Origin: Clostridiales bacterium UBA4706
GTDB taxonomy: Bacteria > Bacillota > Clostridia > Oscillospirales > Oscillospiraceae
Assembly: GCA_002404605.1 (NCBI GenBank)
Contig: DHKA01000086.1
Span: 1 to 21,328, forward strand
Direction: 5' to 3'
Length of the DNA: 21,328 nucleotides
Shown here in pieces: positions 12,412 through 19,655 of the stretch (position 1 is its first letter; every line of letters starts with the position of its first letter). Position numbers and translations under genes: made by a program. A model generated the notes under the pieces. The model made no database searches. It saw only the letters and a program-made list of their open reading frames with translations, and was not told the origin of the DNA.

Positions 12412-13272
12412 ATGGATCAGAAAAAACGGGGACAGCTGCTGTCGATCGGGGAAATGGCGGAGACGAACCGCGTTTCGATCGCCACGCTCAGACTCTACGA
12501 CCGGATGGGACTTTTGCAGCCCTGCTACCGGGACGAGGATACGAATTACCGCTACTACGATATCCGCCAGACGTCCCGGCTCGATATCATCCGGTATATG
12601 CGGAATCTCAACATGAGTCTCGCGGAAATACAAACGCTGCTCGAAAAAGAGGATATCATGCTCATTGAGCAGAAGCTCATTGAGAAAAACAACCAGATCC
12701 ACCAGCAGATGCGCGATCTCAAAGCCATGCACGAGGCTGTGGAGCGGACGATCCAGTCCATCGATCGCTACCGGAAGTCGCCGGTCAGCGGGACGATCTC
12801 GCTGGAATTCATCGATCAGCGCCACATTCTGTATATCCCCTGCGCGGAGAATTTTTACGAGCAGGGGATCGTCGCCTACGAGCGGGCCGTCCACGCGCTG
12901 CGCCGGGAGCTGATGGGGCGCAATCTGCCGCAGCTTTTGTCGTACAGTCTCGGAACGAGCGTGAAAAAGGACGATTTCGCGCGGGGCAAACTGATAGCGG
13001 ACAAAGTGTTCATTTTCGGCGACAAGCATCTGCGCGATTACGGGGAGAATATCGAGGTCGTCGAAAGCGGAATGTTCGCCTGCATCTATCTTGACGACTT
13101 CGATGAGGAAGCCGCGGGCGCGGAGCGCCTTCTCGAATACTGCCGTGCCAACAACTTCGTTCTGCACGGCGATTACCTCTGCGAGGAGATGACGGAGCTG
13201 AATCTCTTTGACAACAACAAGCGCAACATGTTCCTGCGCCTGCAGGTCCCCGTGATCTTCACAAAAAATTAA
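12412..13272 (+). CDS. MerR-family regulator with a C-terminal GyrI-like ligand domain (BmrR type)
   Basis: The 286-residue protein has a MerR winged-helix DNA-binding domain in its first 80 residues: LSIGEMAETNRVSIATLRLY, DRMGLLQP and YRYYDIRQ. A coiled-coil dimer helix follows (about 85-125, LIEKNNQIHQQMRDLKAMHE). The rest resembles the GyrI-like small-molecule-binding domain of BmrR-type activators. MerR activators twist promoters with over-long 19-20 bp spacers; exactly such a promoter lies 13 bases past this gene, so the oxidoreductase that follows is the likely target. The start MDQKK is chosen for its GGAGGGAG ribosome binding site; an in-frame ATG 21 bases upstream lacks one. The ligand is unknown. 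Confidence 0.9.
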   Translation: MDQKKRGQLLSIGEMAETNRVSIATLRLYDRMGLLQPCYRDEDTNYRYYDIRQTSRLDIIRYMRNLNMSLAEIQTLLEKEDIMLIEQKLIEKNNQIHQQMRDLKAMHEAVERTIQSIDRYRKSPVSGTISLEFIDQRHILYIPCAENFYEQGIVAYERAVHALRRELMGRNLPQLLSYSLGTSVKKDDFARGKLIADKVFIFGDKHLRDYGENIEVVESGMFACIYLDDFDEEAAGAERLLEYCRANNFVLHGDYLCEEMTELNLFDNNKRNMFLRLQVPVIFTKN

Positions 13273-13284
13273 TTAACAAAACTC

Positions 13285-13315
13285 TTGACTCTCTACTTGC
13301 AACAGACTGTATACT
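13285..13315 (+). promoter_or_regulatory. MerR-type promoter with a 19-bp spacer
   Basis: TTGACT (13285-13290) and TATACT (13310-13315) are 19 bases apart, the hallmark of promoters activated by MerR-family proteins. The spacer holds only an imperfect dyad around the short palindrome TTGCAA (13297-13302). ATACT...AGTAT flanks the -10 box downstream. It drives the gene at 13355. Confidence 0.75.
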
Positions 13316-13354
13316 CCGTTATAGTATTTTACGGCACAGAAAGGAGCTATTATA

Positions 13355-14377
13355 ATGGATAAAATTAAGATCGTGCAGTATGGTTGCGGAAAGATGAGCA
13401 AGTACACGCTCCGCTATGCGTATGAGCATGGCGCGCAGATCGTCGGCGGCATCGGCCACGGCGCGTCCGTCGGCCGGGACATCGGCGACTGGGCGGAGCT
13501 CGGGGTCAAGACGGGCGTCATCATCTCCGATAATGCCGAGAAGGTCCTTGACGAGTGCGACGCCGACGTCGCCATCATCACGACCCGCAGCTTCATCGGC
13601 GATATTTACGAAGCCGTCGAGCAGTGCGTCAAGCGCGGCATCAACGTCATCACGACCTGCGAAGAGGCCATTTACCCCTGGACGACCTCCGCGGCCATGA
13701 TCAACAAGCTCGACGCTCTTGCGAAGGAAAACGGCTGCACCATCACCGGCAGCGGCATGCAGGATATCTTCTGGATCAACATGGTCGGTCTCGTTGCGGC
13801 GGGCTGTCACAACATCACGAAGATCAAGGGTGCTTACAGCTACAACGTGGACGAGTACGGCATCGCGCTCGCCGAAGCCCACGGCTGCGACCTGACGCCG
13901 GAAGAGTTTGAAGCGAAGATCGCTCACCCGACCGACTTTGAGCCGTCCTACGCCTGGAACGCCTCCGAAGCCATCTGCAACAAGCTCGGTCTCACCATCA
14001 AGAGCATTTCCCAGAAGCATGTTCCCTGCATCATCGACAAGGACATCTACAGCGAAACGCTCGGCAAAGACATCAAGGCCGGCCATGCCATCGGCATGTC
14101 CGCGGTCGTTACCATCGAGACCATGCAGGGCATCACCGTCGAGGAAGAGACCATCGGCAAGGTCTACGGCCCGGACGACGGCGATATGTGCGATTGGGAG
14201 ATCTTCGGCGAGCCCAAGACCGAGTTCCATGTCGTGAAGCCCGCGACCGTCGAGCACACCTGCGCCACGGTCGTCAACCGCATCCCGTCCCTGCTCCGCG
14301 CTCCCGCCGGTTACGTCACCTGCGACCAGCTCGAGCCGGTCGAGTATCTCACCTACCCGATGGAGTATTACTGCTGA
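13355..14377 (+). CDS. NAD(P)-dependent oxidoreductase of the diaminopentanoate dehydrogenase/dihydrodipicolinate reductase-like family
   Basis: The 340-residue protein starts with a Rossmann fold: KIKIVQYGCGKMSKYTLRYA (residues 3-22, glycines 10 and 12). It continues with the DapB-like segments GINVITTCEEAIYPW and GCTITGSGMQDIFWINMVGL. The pattern INVITTCEE...LDALAKENG...GSG, then SYNVDEYGIALAEAHG and TPEEFEAKIA, resembles 2,4-diaminopentanoate dehydrogenase of ornithine fermentation. The lysine-pathway DapB proper is shorter (about 250-270 residues). No other ornithine-degradation genes are present, so the substrate is open. Its own MerR-type promoter, a strong AAGGAG ribosome binding site and a terminator mark it as a one-gene regulated unit. 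Confidence 0.82.
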   Translation: MDKIKIVQYGCGKMSKYTLRYAYEHGAQIVGGIGHGASVGRDIGDWAELGVKTGVIISDNAEKVLDECDADVAIITTRSFIGDIYEAVEQCVKRGINVITTCEEAIYPWTTSAAMINKLDALAKENGCTITGSGMQDIFWINMVGLVAAGCHNITKIKGAYSYNVDEYGIALAEAHGCDLTPEEFEAKIAHPTDFEPSYAWNASEAICNKLGLTIKSISQKHVPCIIDKDIYSETLGKDIKAGHAIGMSAVVTIETMQGITVEEETIGKVYGPDDGDMCDWEIFGEPKTEFHVVKPATVEHTCATVVNRIPSLLRAPAGYVTCDQLEPVEYLTYPMEYYC

Positions 14378-14399
14378 TCTACTCCGCGGAAATAGAATT

Positions 14400-14431
14400 T
14401 GTGGGCAGTCGAAAGACTGCCCACATTTTTT
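14400..14431 (+). terminator. Terminator of the oxidoreductase gene
   Basis: TGTGGGCAGTC (14400-14410) and GACTGCCCACA (14415-14425) form a perfect 11-bp stem with a GAAA loop, followed by T6. It sits between converging genes. In the reverse direction only a broken T-tract follows, but it may also help end the macro-domain gene. Confidence 0.93.
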
Positions 14432-14432
14432 A

Positions 14433-15038
14433 TTATCTGCCGCGCTGCTTCACGTCCTCGTCCGCCGGAACAGAGGGGGCCTTTTGGTTGCGGAGGAACA
14501 TGGCGTGCTCTTCCACATAGCGGTCGTCGATGTATTCGGCGATATCCGGGAAGAGCGCTTCCCCGGCAAGCAGTGATTTGCGGCTGAATACGACGAGATA
14601 CACCGTCATGTCGTTTTCCGCGAGAAATTCCCGGATGGTATCGGCGGCGACGCGCATTGCGTCCCCCTTTGGGTAGCCGAACACCCCGGCGGAGATGACC
14701 GGGAACGCGACCGTTTCGCAGCCGTATTCCTTGGCAAGCGCGAGACTCTTCCGGTAGCAGGAGATCAGCGCTTCCCGCTCGCCGTGCGTTCCGCCGTGCC
14801 ACACGGGGCCGACCGTGTGGATGACGTATTTGCAGGGCAGCCGGTAGCCTTTCGTGATCTTCGCCTCGCCAGTCTTGCAGCCGTGGAGCGCGCGGCACGC
14901 CTCCAGAAGCTCCGGCCCTGCGGCGCGGTGAATGCAGCCGTCCACGCCGCCCCCGCCGAGCAGCGCTTCGTCCGCCGCGTTGACGATGGCGTCTACGGCC
15001 ATTTTCGTTATATCGTTCCGCACGATCGCAAAGGGCAT
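14433..15038 (-). CDS. Macro-domain protein, probable O-acetyl-ADP-ribose deacetylase or ADP-ribose hydrolase
   Basis: The 201-residue product has the macro-domain signatures: IVRNDITKMAVDAIVNAADE (5-24, with Asn20 in the ribose-binding position), LLGGGGVDGCIHRAAG (26-41), GEAKITKGYRLPCKYVIHTV (57-76) and the phosphate loop ISAGVFGYP (115-123). Such proteins bind ADP-ribose and often remove it from O-acetyl-ADP-ribose or from modified proteins or nucleic acids. The last 30 residues extend past the usual domain and are charged. The start at MPFAIV is chosen over a longer frame because family members begin there and GGCGGTGGG precedes it. It has its own promoter, next to the NAD-salvage gene pncB. 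Confidence 0.92.
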   Translation of the reverse strand: MPFAIVRNDITKMAVDAIVNAADEALLGGGGVDGCIHRAAGPELLEACRALHGCKTGEAKITKGYRLPCKYVIHTVGPVWHGGTHGEREALISCYRKSLALAKEYGCETVAFPVISAGVFGYPKGDAMRVAADTIREFLAENDMTVYLVVFSRKSLLAGEALFPDIAEYIDDRYVEEHAMFLRNQKAPSVPADEDVKQRGR

Positions 15039-15060
15039 GATCCCACCGCCTTTTCTTTTC

Positions 15061-15089
15061 AGTATATCCGCCCCCGCCGTAAATTGCAA
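15061..15089 (-). promoter_or_regulatory. Promoter of the macro-domain gene
   Basis: On the minus strand TTGCAA (15084-15089) and TATACT (15061-15066) are 17 bases apart, about 23 bases before the start codon. It lies after the pncB terminator, so the macro gene is a separate unit. Confidence 0.7.
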
Positions 15090-15103
15090 CGGTGGGAAAA
15101 CGG

Positions 15104-15143
15104 CATAAACCGCCCGGAGGATCACAGAGGATCCTCCGGGCGG
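15104..15143 (-). terminator. Terminator of pncB
   Basis: CCGCCCGGAGGATC (15110-15123) and GATCCTCCGGGCGG (15130-15143) are perfect 14-bp arms with a 6-base loop. On the minus strand TTTATG, and a little further TTTT, follow. It starts 8 bases past the pncB stop codon. Confidence 0.85.
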
Positions 15144-15151
15144 CGGACGGT

Positions 15152-16624
15152 TTATTTCTTTTCCGGGATCTGCGAATGCCCGGCGTTGACGAGAAGCTCA
15201 TGCCGGATGTCCCACAGACGGTCGGAGAGATCGACGTAGTACCCGTGCGGGTTTTCAAACCGGAGCACCTCGGGCCAGAGCGTTTCGAGCTGCTCGGCGC
15301 AGCGCTTCCGGATAGCCTCGAGCGGCGGGAGCTCATAGACGAGCTCGCCCGCGCGGAACACGGGGACCATCATGTTTTCGGCGCGGAAATCGGTGAGCAT
15401 TTTGCGCTTCCACGTGTTTTCCGGGTGGAAGATCGTGAGCGGCTGCGTATCGTCCGGCGTCTCGTCGTACAGGCAGAGATAGTCCGCGAGCGCCTTGCCG
15501 TTTTTGCGGTCATAGAACCGATAGAACTTCTTGAAATGCGGGATCGTGATCTTGGCGACATTCTCGCTCACCTTGATCTTCGGGACGATCTCGCCCGACT
15601 CGCGCTCCACGGCGACGAGCTTGTATACGCCGCCGAATACCGGCTCGCTCTTGGCGGTGATGAGCCGCTCGCCGACGCCGAAGGAGTCGATGCGCGCGCC
15701 CTGCAGCAGCAGGTCCTGGATGATATACTCGTCGAGCGAGTTGGAGCAGGTGATGTAGCAACTCTCCCAGCCCGCCTCGTCGAGTATGCGGCGGGCCTCC
15801 TTTGTGAGATAGGCCATATCGCCGGAGTCGAGCCGGATACCGCATCTGGTGATGCCCATCGGCTTAAGCACGTCGTTAAAGGCGCGGATGGCGTTGGGGA
15901 TGCCGGATTTGAGCGTGTTGTAGGTATCCACGAGCAGCACCGCGTTCGTCGGGTAGCTCTCGCAGTAGGTGCGGAAGGCGTCATACTCGGAATCGAACAT
16001 CTGCACCCAGGAGTGCGCCATCGTGCCGAGAGCGGGGACGCCGTAGAGCTGGTCGGAGATCGTGCAGGCGGTGCCGGAGCAGCCTGCGATATACGCCGCG
16101 CGCGCGCCGAGGATCGCCGCGTCCGCCCCCTGTGCCCGGCGGGAGCCGAACTCCATCACCGCGCGGCCCCGCGCGGCACGGACGATGCGGCTCGCTTTTG
16201 TCGCAATGAGCGACTGGTGATTCACCGCGAGCAGGAGATACGTCTCCACGAGCTGCGCCTCGATCGCGGGGGCGCGCACCGTGATGAGCGGTTCGCGCGG
16301 GAACACCGGCGTTCCCTCCGGCACGGCCCAGATGTCGCCGGTGAACCGGAAATCGCGGAGGTACTGCAAAAACTCCTCGCAGAAGATGCCCCTTGAGCGG
16401 AGATAGTCGATATCCTCGTCGGAGAAGTGGAGATTGGTGATATATTCCACGACCTGCTCCAGCCCCGCGGCGATGGCGAAGCCGCCGCCGTCCGGCACCT
16501 GCCGGAAGAAGAGATCAAAGTAGGTGATGCGGTCCTTGTATCCGTTGCGGAAGTAGCCGTTGCCCATCGTCAGCTCGTAAAAATCGCAGAGCATCGAAAG
16601 GTTCTGGTCGCTGCGAACGTTCAT
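15152..16624 (-). CDS. pncB: Nicotinate phosphoribosyltransferase
   Basis: The 490-residue enzyme turns nicotinate, PRPP and ATP into nicotinate mononucleotide, the entry step of the Preiss-Handler NAD salvage pathway in the cytoplasm. Diagnostic segments include MLCDFYELTMGNGYF near the start, FGSRRAQGADAAILGARAAY, LVDTYNTLKSGIPNAI and CGIRLDSGDMAYLTKEARRI, matching the long bacterial NAPRTase form (about 480-490 residues). The ATG at 16622-16624 is chosen because GGAGG lies 10 bases before it. An in-frame TTG 21 bases further up lies in front of that ribosome binding site and cannot use it. It has a promoter at 16659-16686 and a terminator at 15110-15143. Confidence 0.95.
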   Translation of the reverse strand: MNVRSDQNLSMLCDFYELTMGNGYFRNGYKDRITYFDLFFRQVPDGGGFAIAAGLEQVVEYITNLHFSDEDIDYLRSRGIFCEEFLQYLRDFRFTGDIWAVPEGTPVFPREPLITVRAPAIEAQLVETYLLLAVNHQSLIATKASRIVRAARGRAVMEFGSRRAQGADAAILGARAAYIAGCSGTACTISDQLYGVPALGTMAHSWVQMFDSEYDAFRTYCESYPTNAVLLVDTYNTLKSGIPNAIRAFNDVLKPMGITRCGIRLDSGDMAYLTKEARRILDEAGWESCYITCSNSLDEYIIQDLLLQGARIDSFGVGERLITAKSEPVFGGVYKLVAVERESGEIVPKIKVSENVAKITIPHFKKFYRFYDRKNGKALADYLCLYDETPDDTQPLTIFHPENTWKRKMLTDFRAENMMVPVFRAGELVYELPPLEAIRKRCAEQLETLWPEVLRFENPHGYYVDLSDRLWDIRHELLVNAGHSQIPEKK

Positions 16625-16658
16625 GGCAAAATGTCCTCCTGCCAATAGTATTGCTTCA

Positions 16659-16686
16659 ATTATACACGCTCGCCGCGTTTTTGCAA
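16659..16686 (-). promoter_or_regulatory. pncB promoter
   Basis: On the minus strand TTGCAA (16681-16686) and a perfect TATAAT (16659-16664) have a 16-bp spacer. It starts only a few bases from the rightward promoter at 16692, so the two are back to back. Confidence 0.75.
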
Positions 16687-16691
16687 GGCGA

Positions 16692-16720
16692 TTGACACCG
16701 GCGCGGAAAAATACTATTCT
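16692..16720 (+). promoter_or_regulatory. Promoter of the GH1-like/YgiQ gene run
   Basis: TTGACA (16692-16697) and TATTCT (16715-16720) are 17 bases apart, about 35 bases before the first ATG. An inverted repeat ATTCTA (16716-16721) / TAGAAT (16729-16734) overlaps the -10 box and start region and could be an operator. No other promoter was found further down this run. Confidence 0.7.
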
Positions 16721-16755
16721 ATACTATGTAGAATTATAGATACAGGCGGGAAGCT

Positions 16756-17541
16756 ATGGAAAACGCGCCGGAAAAAGAGAATACGACGTATCCCCGGCTG
16801 TATGCCGGCGCACCCCCGGCGAGCGGCGGACGGCGCATCGTTTTCGCGCCGTGGGCAAAGCTCGAACCGGCGGAGGGACACGCAGACGCGTCCGCCGTGG
16901 CCGCCGTGCGCGAAGCGCTGATGCGCTGCATCACCCGCGGCGAGCAGCCGGTTTTGTGCCTGTATGCCGGGGAGGACCCGGCGTGGTTCGCCGCGAAGGG
17001 CGGCTGGCTCGCCGAGGACAATCTCCGCTGCTTCCTGCGCTATGCCGGGCGCGCGGCGCGCGCGTTCGGCCATCTGACGGACGAATATATCACGTTCTTT
17101 GAGCCGAACGAGCTCGTTTGGAAAAAGAGCGCCAACCGCAATCTCAACCTGCGCTTTAAAATGCTCTCGCACATGGCGTGCGCGCACGTGCGCGCCGTGA
17201 AGCTCGTGCGCGACACGCGCGCGCAGCGGCAGCTGCCGGAAACGCGCATCGGCTTCGTGCTGCGGATGTACCCGGCGATCGAGCTCCGGCGGGGGCTGCT
17301 GCGCGGGGATAACGCCGCGACTGCCTCGGCGTATGAGATGCTGCCGCTGCTCGCCATGGCGCGGGGCGATTTTCTTCTGCCGCTGCGCAATACGCTCCGC
17401 ATCCGGCCCGGAAACTGGGCGGATTTCATCGCCGTTTCCGGCGGCGGGGACGAAGAGAAGCGGCGCTACTGCTGCCATGCCGCAGCCACGCTTGCCGAGA
17501 CGGAGATCTGGGAGGTCATGGATGACCGGGAGGACACATAA
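16756..17541 (+). CDS. Truncated, probably non-catalytic GH1 (beta-glucosidase)-like protein
   Basis: The 261-residue product follows the first half of glycoside hydrolase family 1. FAPWAKLEPAEGHAD (30-44) matches the SRLFPEG region, then comes PVLCLYAGEDPAWFAAKGGW (65-84), where GH1 enzymes have LYHWDLPQWL..KGGW. AGRAARAFGHLTDEYITFFEPNEL (97-120) matches AR..FGDRVKYWITFNEPN. The acid/base Glu is kept (Glu116), but the Asn of TFNEP is Phe115, and the YHWDLP His is replaced by Ala71. The second half of the barrel with the nucleophile motif ITENG is absent. The gene has a promoter and no internal stop, and ends inside the ygiQ start, so it looks maintained. A binding or regulatory role is inferred. 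Confidence 0.72.
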   Translation: MENAPEKENTTYPRLYAGAPPASGGRRIVFAPWAKLEPAEGHADASAVAAVREALMRCITRGEQPVLCLYAGEDPAWFAAKGGWLAEDNLRCFLRYAGRAARAFGHLTDEYITFFEPNELVWKKSANRNLNLRFKMLSHMACAHVRAVKLVRDTRAQRQLPETRIGFVLRMYPAIELRRGLLRGDNAATASAYEMLPLLAMARGDFLLPLRNTLRIRPGNWADFIAVSGGGDEEKRRYCCHAAATLAETEIWEVMDDREDT

Positions 17542-19570
17542 AACGGATACGAAGAACTTTCTGCCCGTCTCGCGCGAGGATATGCTCGCGCGCGGCTGGG
17601 ACTGGTACGATATACTGCTCGTAACGGGCGACGCTTACGTCGATCACCCGTCGTTCGGCGCGGCCGTCATCGGACGGGTGCTGGAAAACGCCGGTTACCG
17701 CGTGGCGGTGCTCGCGCAGCCCGCGTGGAACGATGCTTCCGCGTTTGCTGCGATGGGGCGGCCCGAGCTCGGCGTTTTCATCGGCGCGGGCAATCTTGAC
17801 AGTATGGTAGCGCACTACACGGCGGCGAAAAAGCGCCGCAGCGAGGATTTCTATTCCCCCGGCCGGAAGGCCGGGCTGCGGCCCGACCGCGCCTGCACCG
17901 TGTACGCCAACCGCGCGCGGCAGGCGTTCCCCGGCATCCCCGTCCTGCTCGGCGGGATGGAGGCGTCGCTGCGCCGGTTCGCGCATTACGATTACTGGGA
18001 CGGTAAGGTCCGCCGGAGCGTCATTTTCGACGCGCGCGCGGATATCCTCGTCTACGGCATGGGCGAGAGCGCAACGCTCGAAGCCGCTGACCGCCTGCGC
18101 GACGGAAAGCCTCTGCGCGGCATCCGCGGCACGGCGGTCATCGCCGATAAAGCGCCGGAGGGTGCCGTGCTCCTGCCGTCGTTTGAGGAAGTGCGGGACG
18201 ATAAGAAGAAATATGCGCTCGCCACGCGCGCGGAATACGCCGAGCACGACCCCATCCGGGGAAAGACGCTCGCGCAGGCGCACGGCGATAAATTCCTTGT
18301 TGTCTACCCGCCGGCCATGCCGCTCAAAACGGAGGAGCTGGACGCGGTCGCGGCGCTTCCCTATACGCGCGAGCCCCACCCGATGTACGATCCCCTCGGC
18401 GGCGTTCCGGCCATTGAAGAGGTGCGCTTTAGCGTCATCCACAACCGCGGCTGCTTTGGCGGGTGCAACTTCTGCTCGCTCGCGTTCCACCAGGGGCGGA
18501 TGGTCACATCGCGCAGCCACGAGTCCGTCATCCGCGAGGTGGAGCAGATGACGCGTCATCCGCTCTGGAAGGGCTATGTTTCCGATGTCGGCGGCCCAAC
18601 GGCGAATTTCCGCGGCCCCAGCTGCAAGAAGCAGCTCAAAGACGGCATGTGCCCCTTGAAGCACTGCCTTGCCCCGACGCCGTGCAGGAATCTTGTCGCC
18701 GACCACCGCGACTATCTCGCGCTGCTGCGGAAGCTGCGCGCCGTTCCGGGCGTCAAGAAGGTGTTCGTGCGCTCCGGCGTGCGGTTTGACTATGTCCTCT
18801 GCGACAAGAACAGCCCGTTTCTCTCGGAGCTTGTGCAGAACCACATCTCCGGCCAGCTCAAGGTGGCGCCGGAGCACTGCGTCGATACGGTGCTCGGCTA
18901 TATGGGCAAGCCGCCGGTGGCGGTGTACGAGCGGTTTCTCGATAAATACCACGCGCTCAACGCGCGCTACGGCAAGGCGCAGTTCGTCGTGCCGTATCTC
19001 ATGTCCTCGCACCCGGGCAGCCGGATGGAGGACGCAGTGGCGCTCGCGCTGTATTTAAAGGCGCACAACGCCCGCCCCGAACAGGTGCAGGATTTTTACC
19101 CGACGCCCGGCACGATCAGCACCTGCATGTACCACACGGGCATCGACCCCATCACGATGAAGGACGTGTACGTCCCGACGGACGCGCACGAAAAGGCGAT
19201 GCAGCGCGCGCTTTTGCAGTATACCGATCCCAAAAACGCCCGGCTCGTGCGCGAAGCGCTCGTTTCTGCCGGACGCGAGGATCTGATCGGCTACGGCGGA
19301 AAGTGCCTCGTGCGTCCGGCAAAGGGCGAAACGCCGTCCAACGCCGGCGAAGGAAAGGAAAAGGACCATGGAAACAAAAAACATTCTCCTGTTCGCGTAT
19401 CTGCTCGGAATGAACGCGGCGGCGTACATCCTCATGGCGGTGGACAAGACAAACGCCATGCGAAAGGCACGGCGCATTCCGGAAGCGGCGCTGCTTCTGA
19501 TCGCGGCGCTCGGCGGAAGTCTGGGCGAGTGGCTCGGCATGGCAAGCCTGCATCACAAAACAAAGCATAA
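17522..19570 (+). CDS. ygiQ: YgiQ-family radical SAM protein with an out-of-frame tail over the next gene
   Basis: The 682-residue protein carries the radical SAM cluster motif C311-X3-C315-X2-C318 (NRGCFGGCNFCSLAFHQGR), which binds a [4Fe-4S] cluster and S-adenosylmethionine. Conserved YgiQ segments surround it: LLVTGDAYVDHPSFGAAVIG near the start, VLLGGMEASLRRFAHYDYW, VSDVGGPTANF, SGQLKVAPEHC and QDFYPTPGTISTCMY. The reaction is unknown. The start at 17522 overlaps the GH1-like gene by 20 bases and has GGGAGG before it. The usual end (GYGGKCLVRP) is followed by about 80 extra residues, rich in Lys, Gly, His and Arg, which read through the DUF1294 gene in another frame. This looks like loss of the normal stop codon. 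Confidence 0.9.
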   Translation: MTGRTHKTDTKNFLPVSREDMLARGWDWYDILLVTGDAYVDHPSFGAAVIGRVLENAGYRVAVLAQPAWNDASAFAAMGRPELGVFIGAGNLDSMVAHYTAAKKRRSEDFYSPGRKAGLRPDRACTVYANRARQAFPGIPVLLGGMEASLRRFAHYDYWDGKVRRSVIFDARADILVYGMGESATLEAADRLRDGKPLRGIRGTAVIADKAPEGAVLLPSFEEVRDDKKKYALATRAEYAEHDPIRGKTLAQAHGDKFLVVYPPAMPLKTEELDAVAALPYTREPHPMYDPLGGVPAIEEVRFSVIHNRGCFGGCNFCSLAFHQGRMVTSRSHESVIREVEQMTRHPLWKGYVSDVGGPTANFRGPSCKKQLKDGMCPLKHCLAPTPCRNLVADHRDYLALLRKLRAVPGVKKVFVRSGVRFDYVLCDKNSPFLSELVQNHISGQLKVAPEHCVDTVLGYMGKPPVAVYERFLDKYHALNARYGKAQFVVPYLMSSHPGSRMEDAVALALYLKAHNARPEQVQDFYPTPGTISTCMYHTGIDPITMKDVYVPTDAHEKAMQRALLQYTDPKNARLVREALVSAGREDLIGYGGKCLVRPAKGETPSNAGEGKEKDHGNKKHSPVRVSARNERGGVHPHGGGQDKRHAKGTAHSGSGAASDRGARRKSGRVARHGKPASQNKA

Positions 19571-19649
19571 GAAGTTTCTGATCCTCGTGCCGCTCTTCCT
19601 GCTCGTCCATATCGCGCTCGGCACGTGGCTGCTCTTTTTCCGGGGATAA
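19368..19649 (+). CDS. DUF1294 family small membrane protein
   Basis: The 93-residue product has three hydrophobic segments and the DUF1294 pattern: a first helix, then AVDKTNAMRKARRIPEAALL, AALGGSLGEWLGMASLHHKT and KHKKFLILVPLFLL. The DK, R-x-PE, GG and GM-x-x-x-H-K-T elements are typical of the family. The function is unknown. AAGGAAAAGG lies just before the ATG. The first 203 bases are also read in a different frame by the end of ygiQ. The TrmH gene follows 6 bases after its stop, so it is part of the same run. Confidence 0.88.
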   Translation: METKNILLFAYLLGMNAAAYILMAVDKTNAMRKARRIPEAALLLIAALGGSLGEWLGMASLHHKTKHKKFLILVPLFLLVHIALGTWLLFFRG

Positions 19650-19655
19650 GAGAAT

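Noticed and set aside
15092..16396. 434-residue plus-strand frame opposite pncB
   Set aside because: It is the antisense shadow of a strongly recognised enzyme gene, with a His/Arg/Val-rich composition typical of antisense frames in GC-rich DNA.
16726..16734. Shared ACTATGTAG in front of the GH1-like gene and cobD (near 20660)
   Set aside because: The match is only 9 bases, sits in different positions relative to the promoter or start, and has no further similarity. It is probably chance.
17333..17521. Longer start for ygiQ
   Set aside because: It lies wholly inside the GH1-like gene and has no family similarity. The ATG at 17522 has the ribosome binding site.
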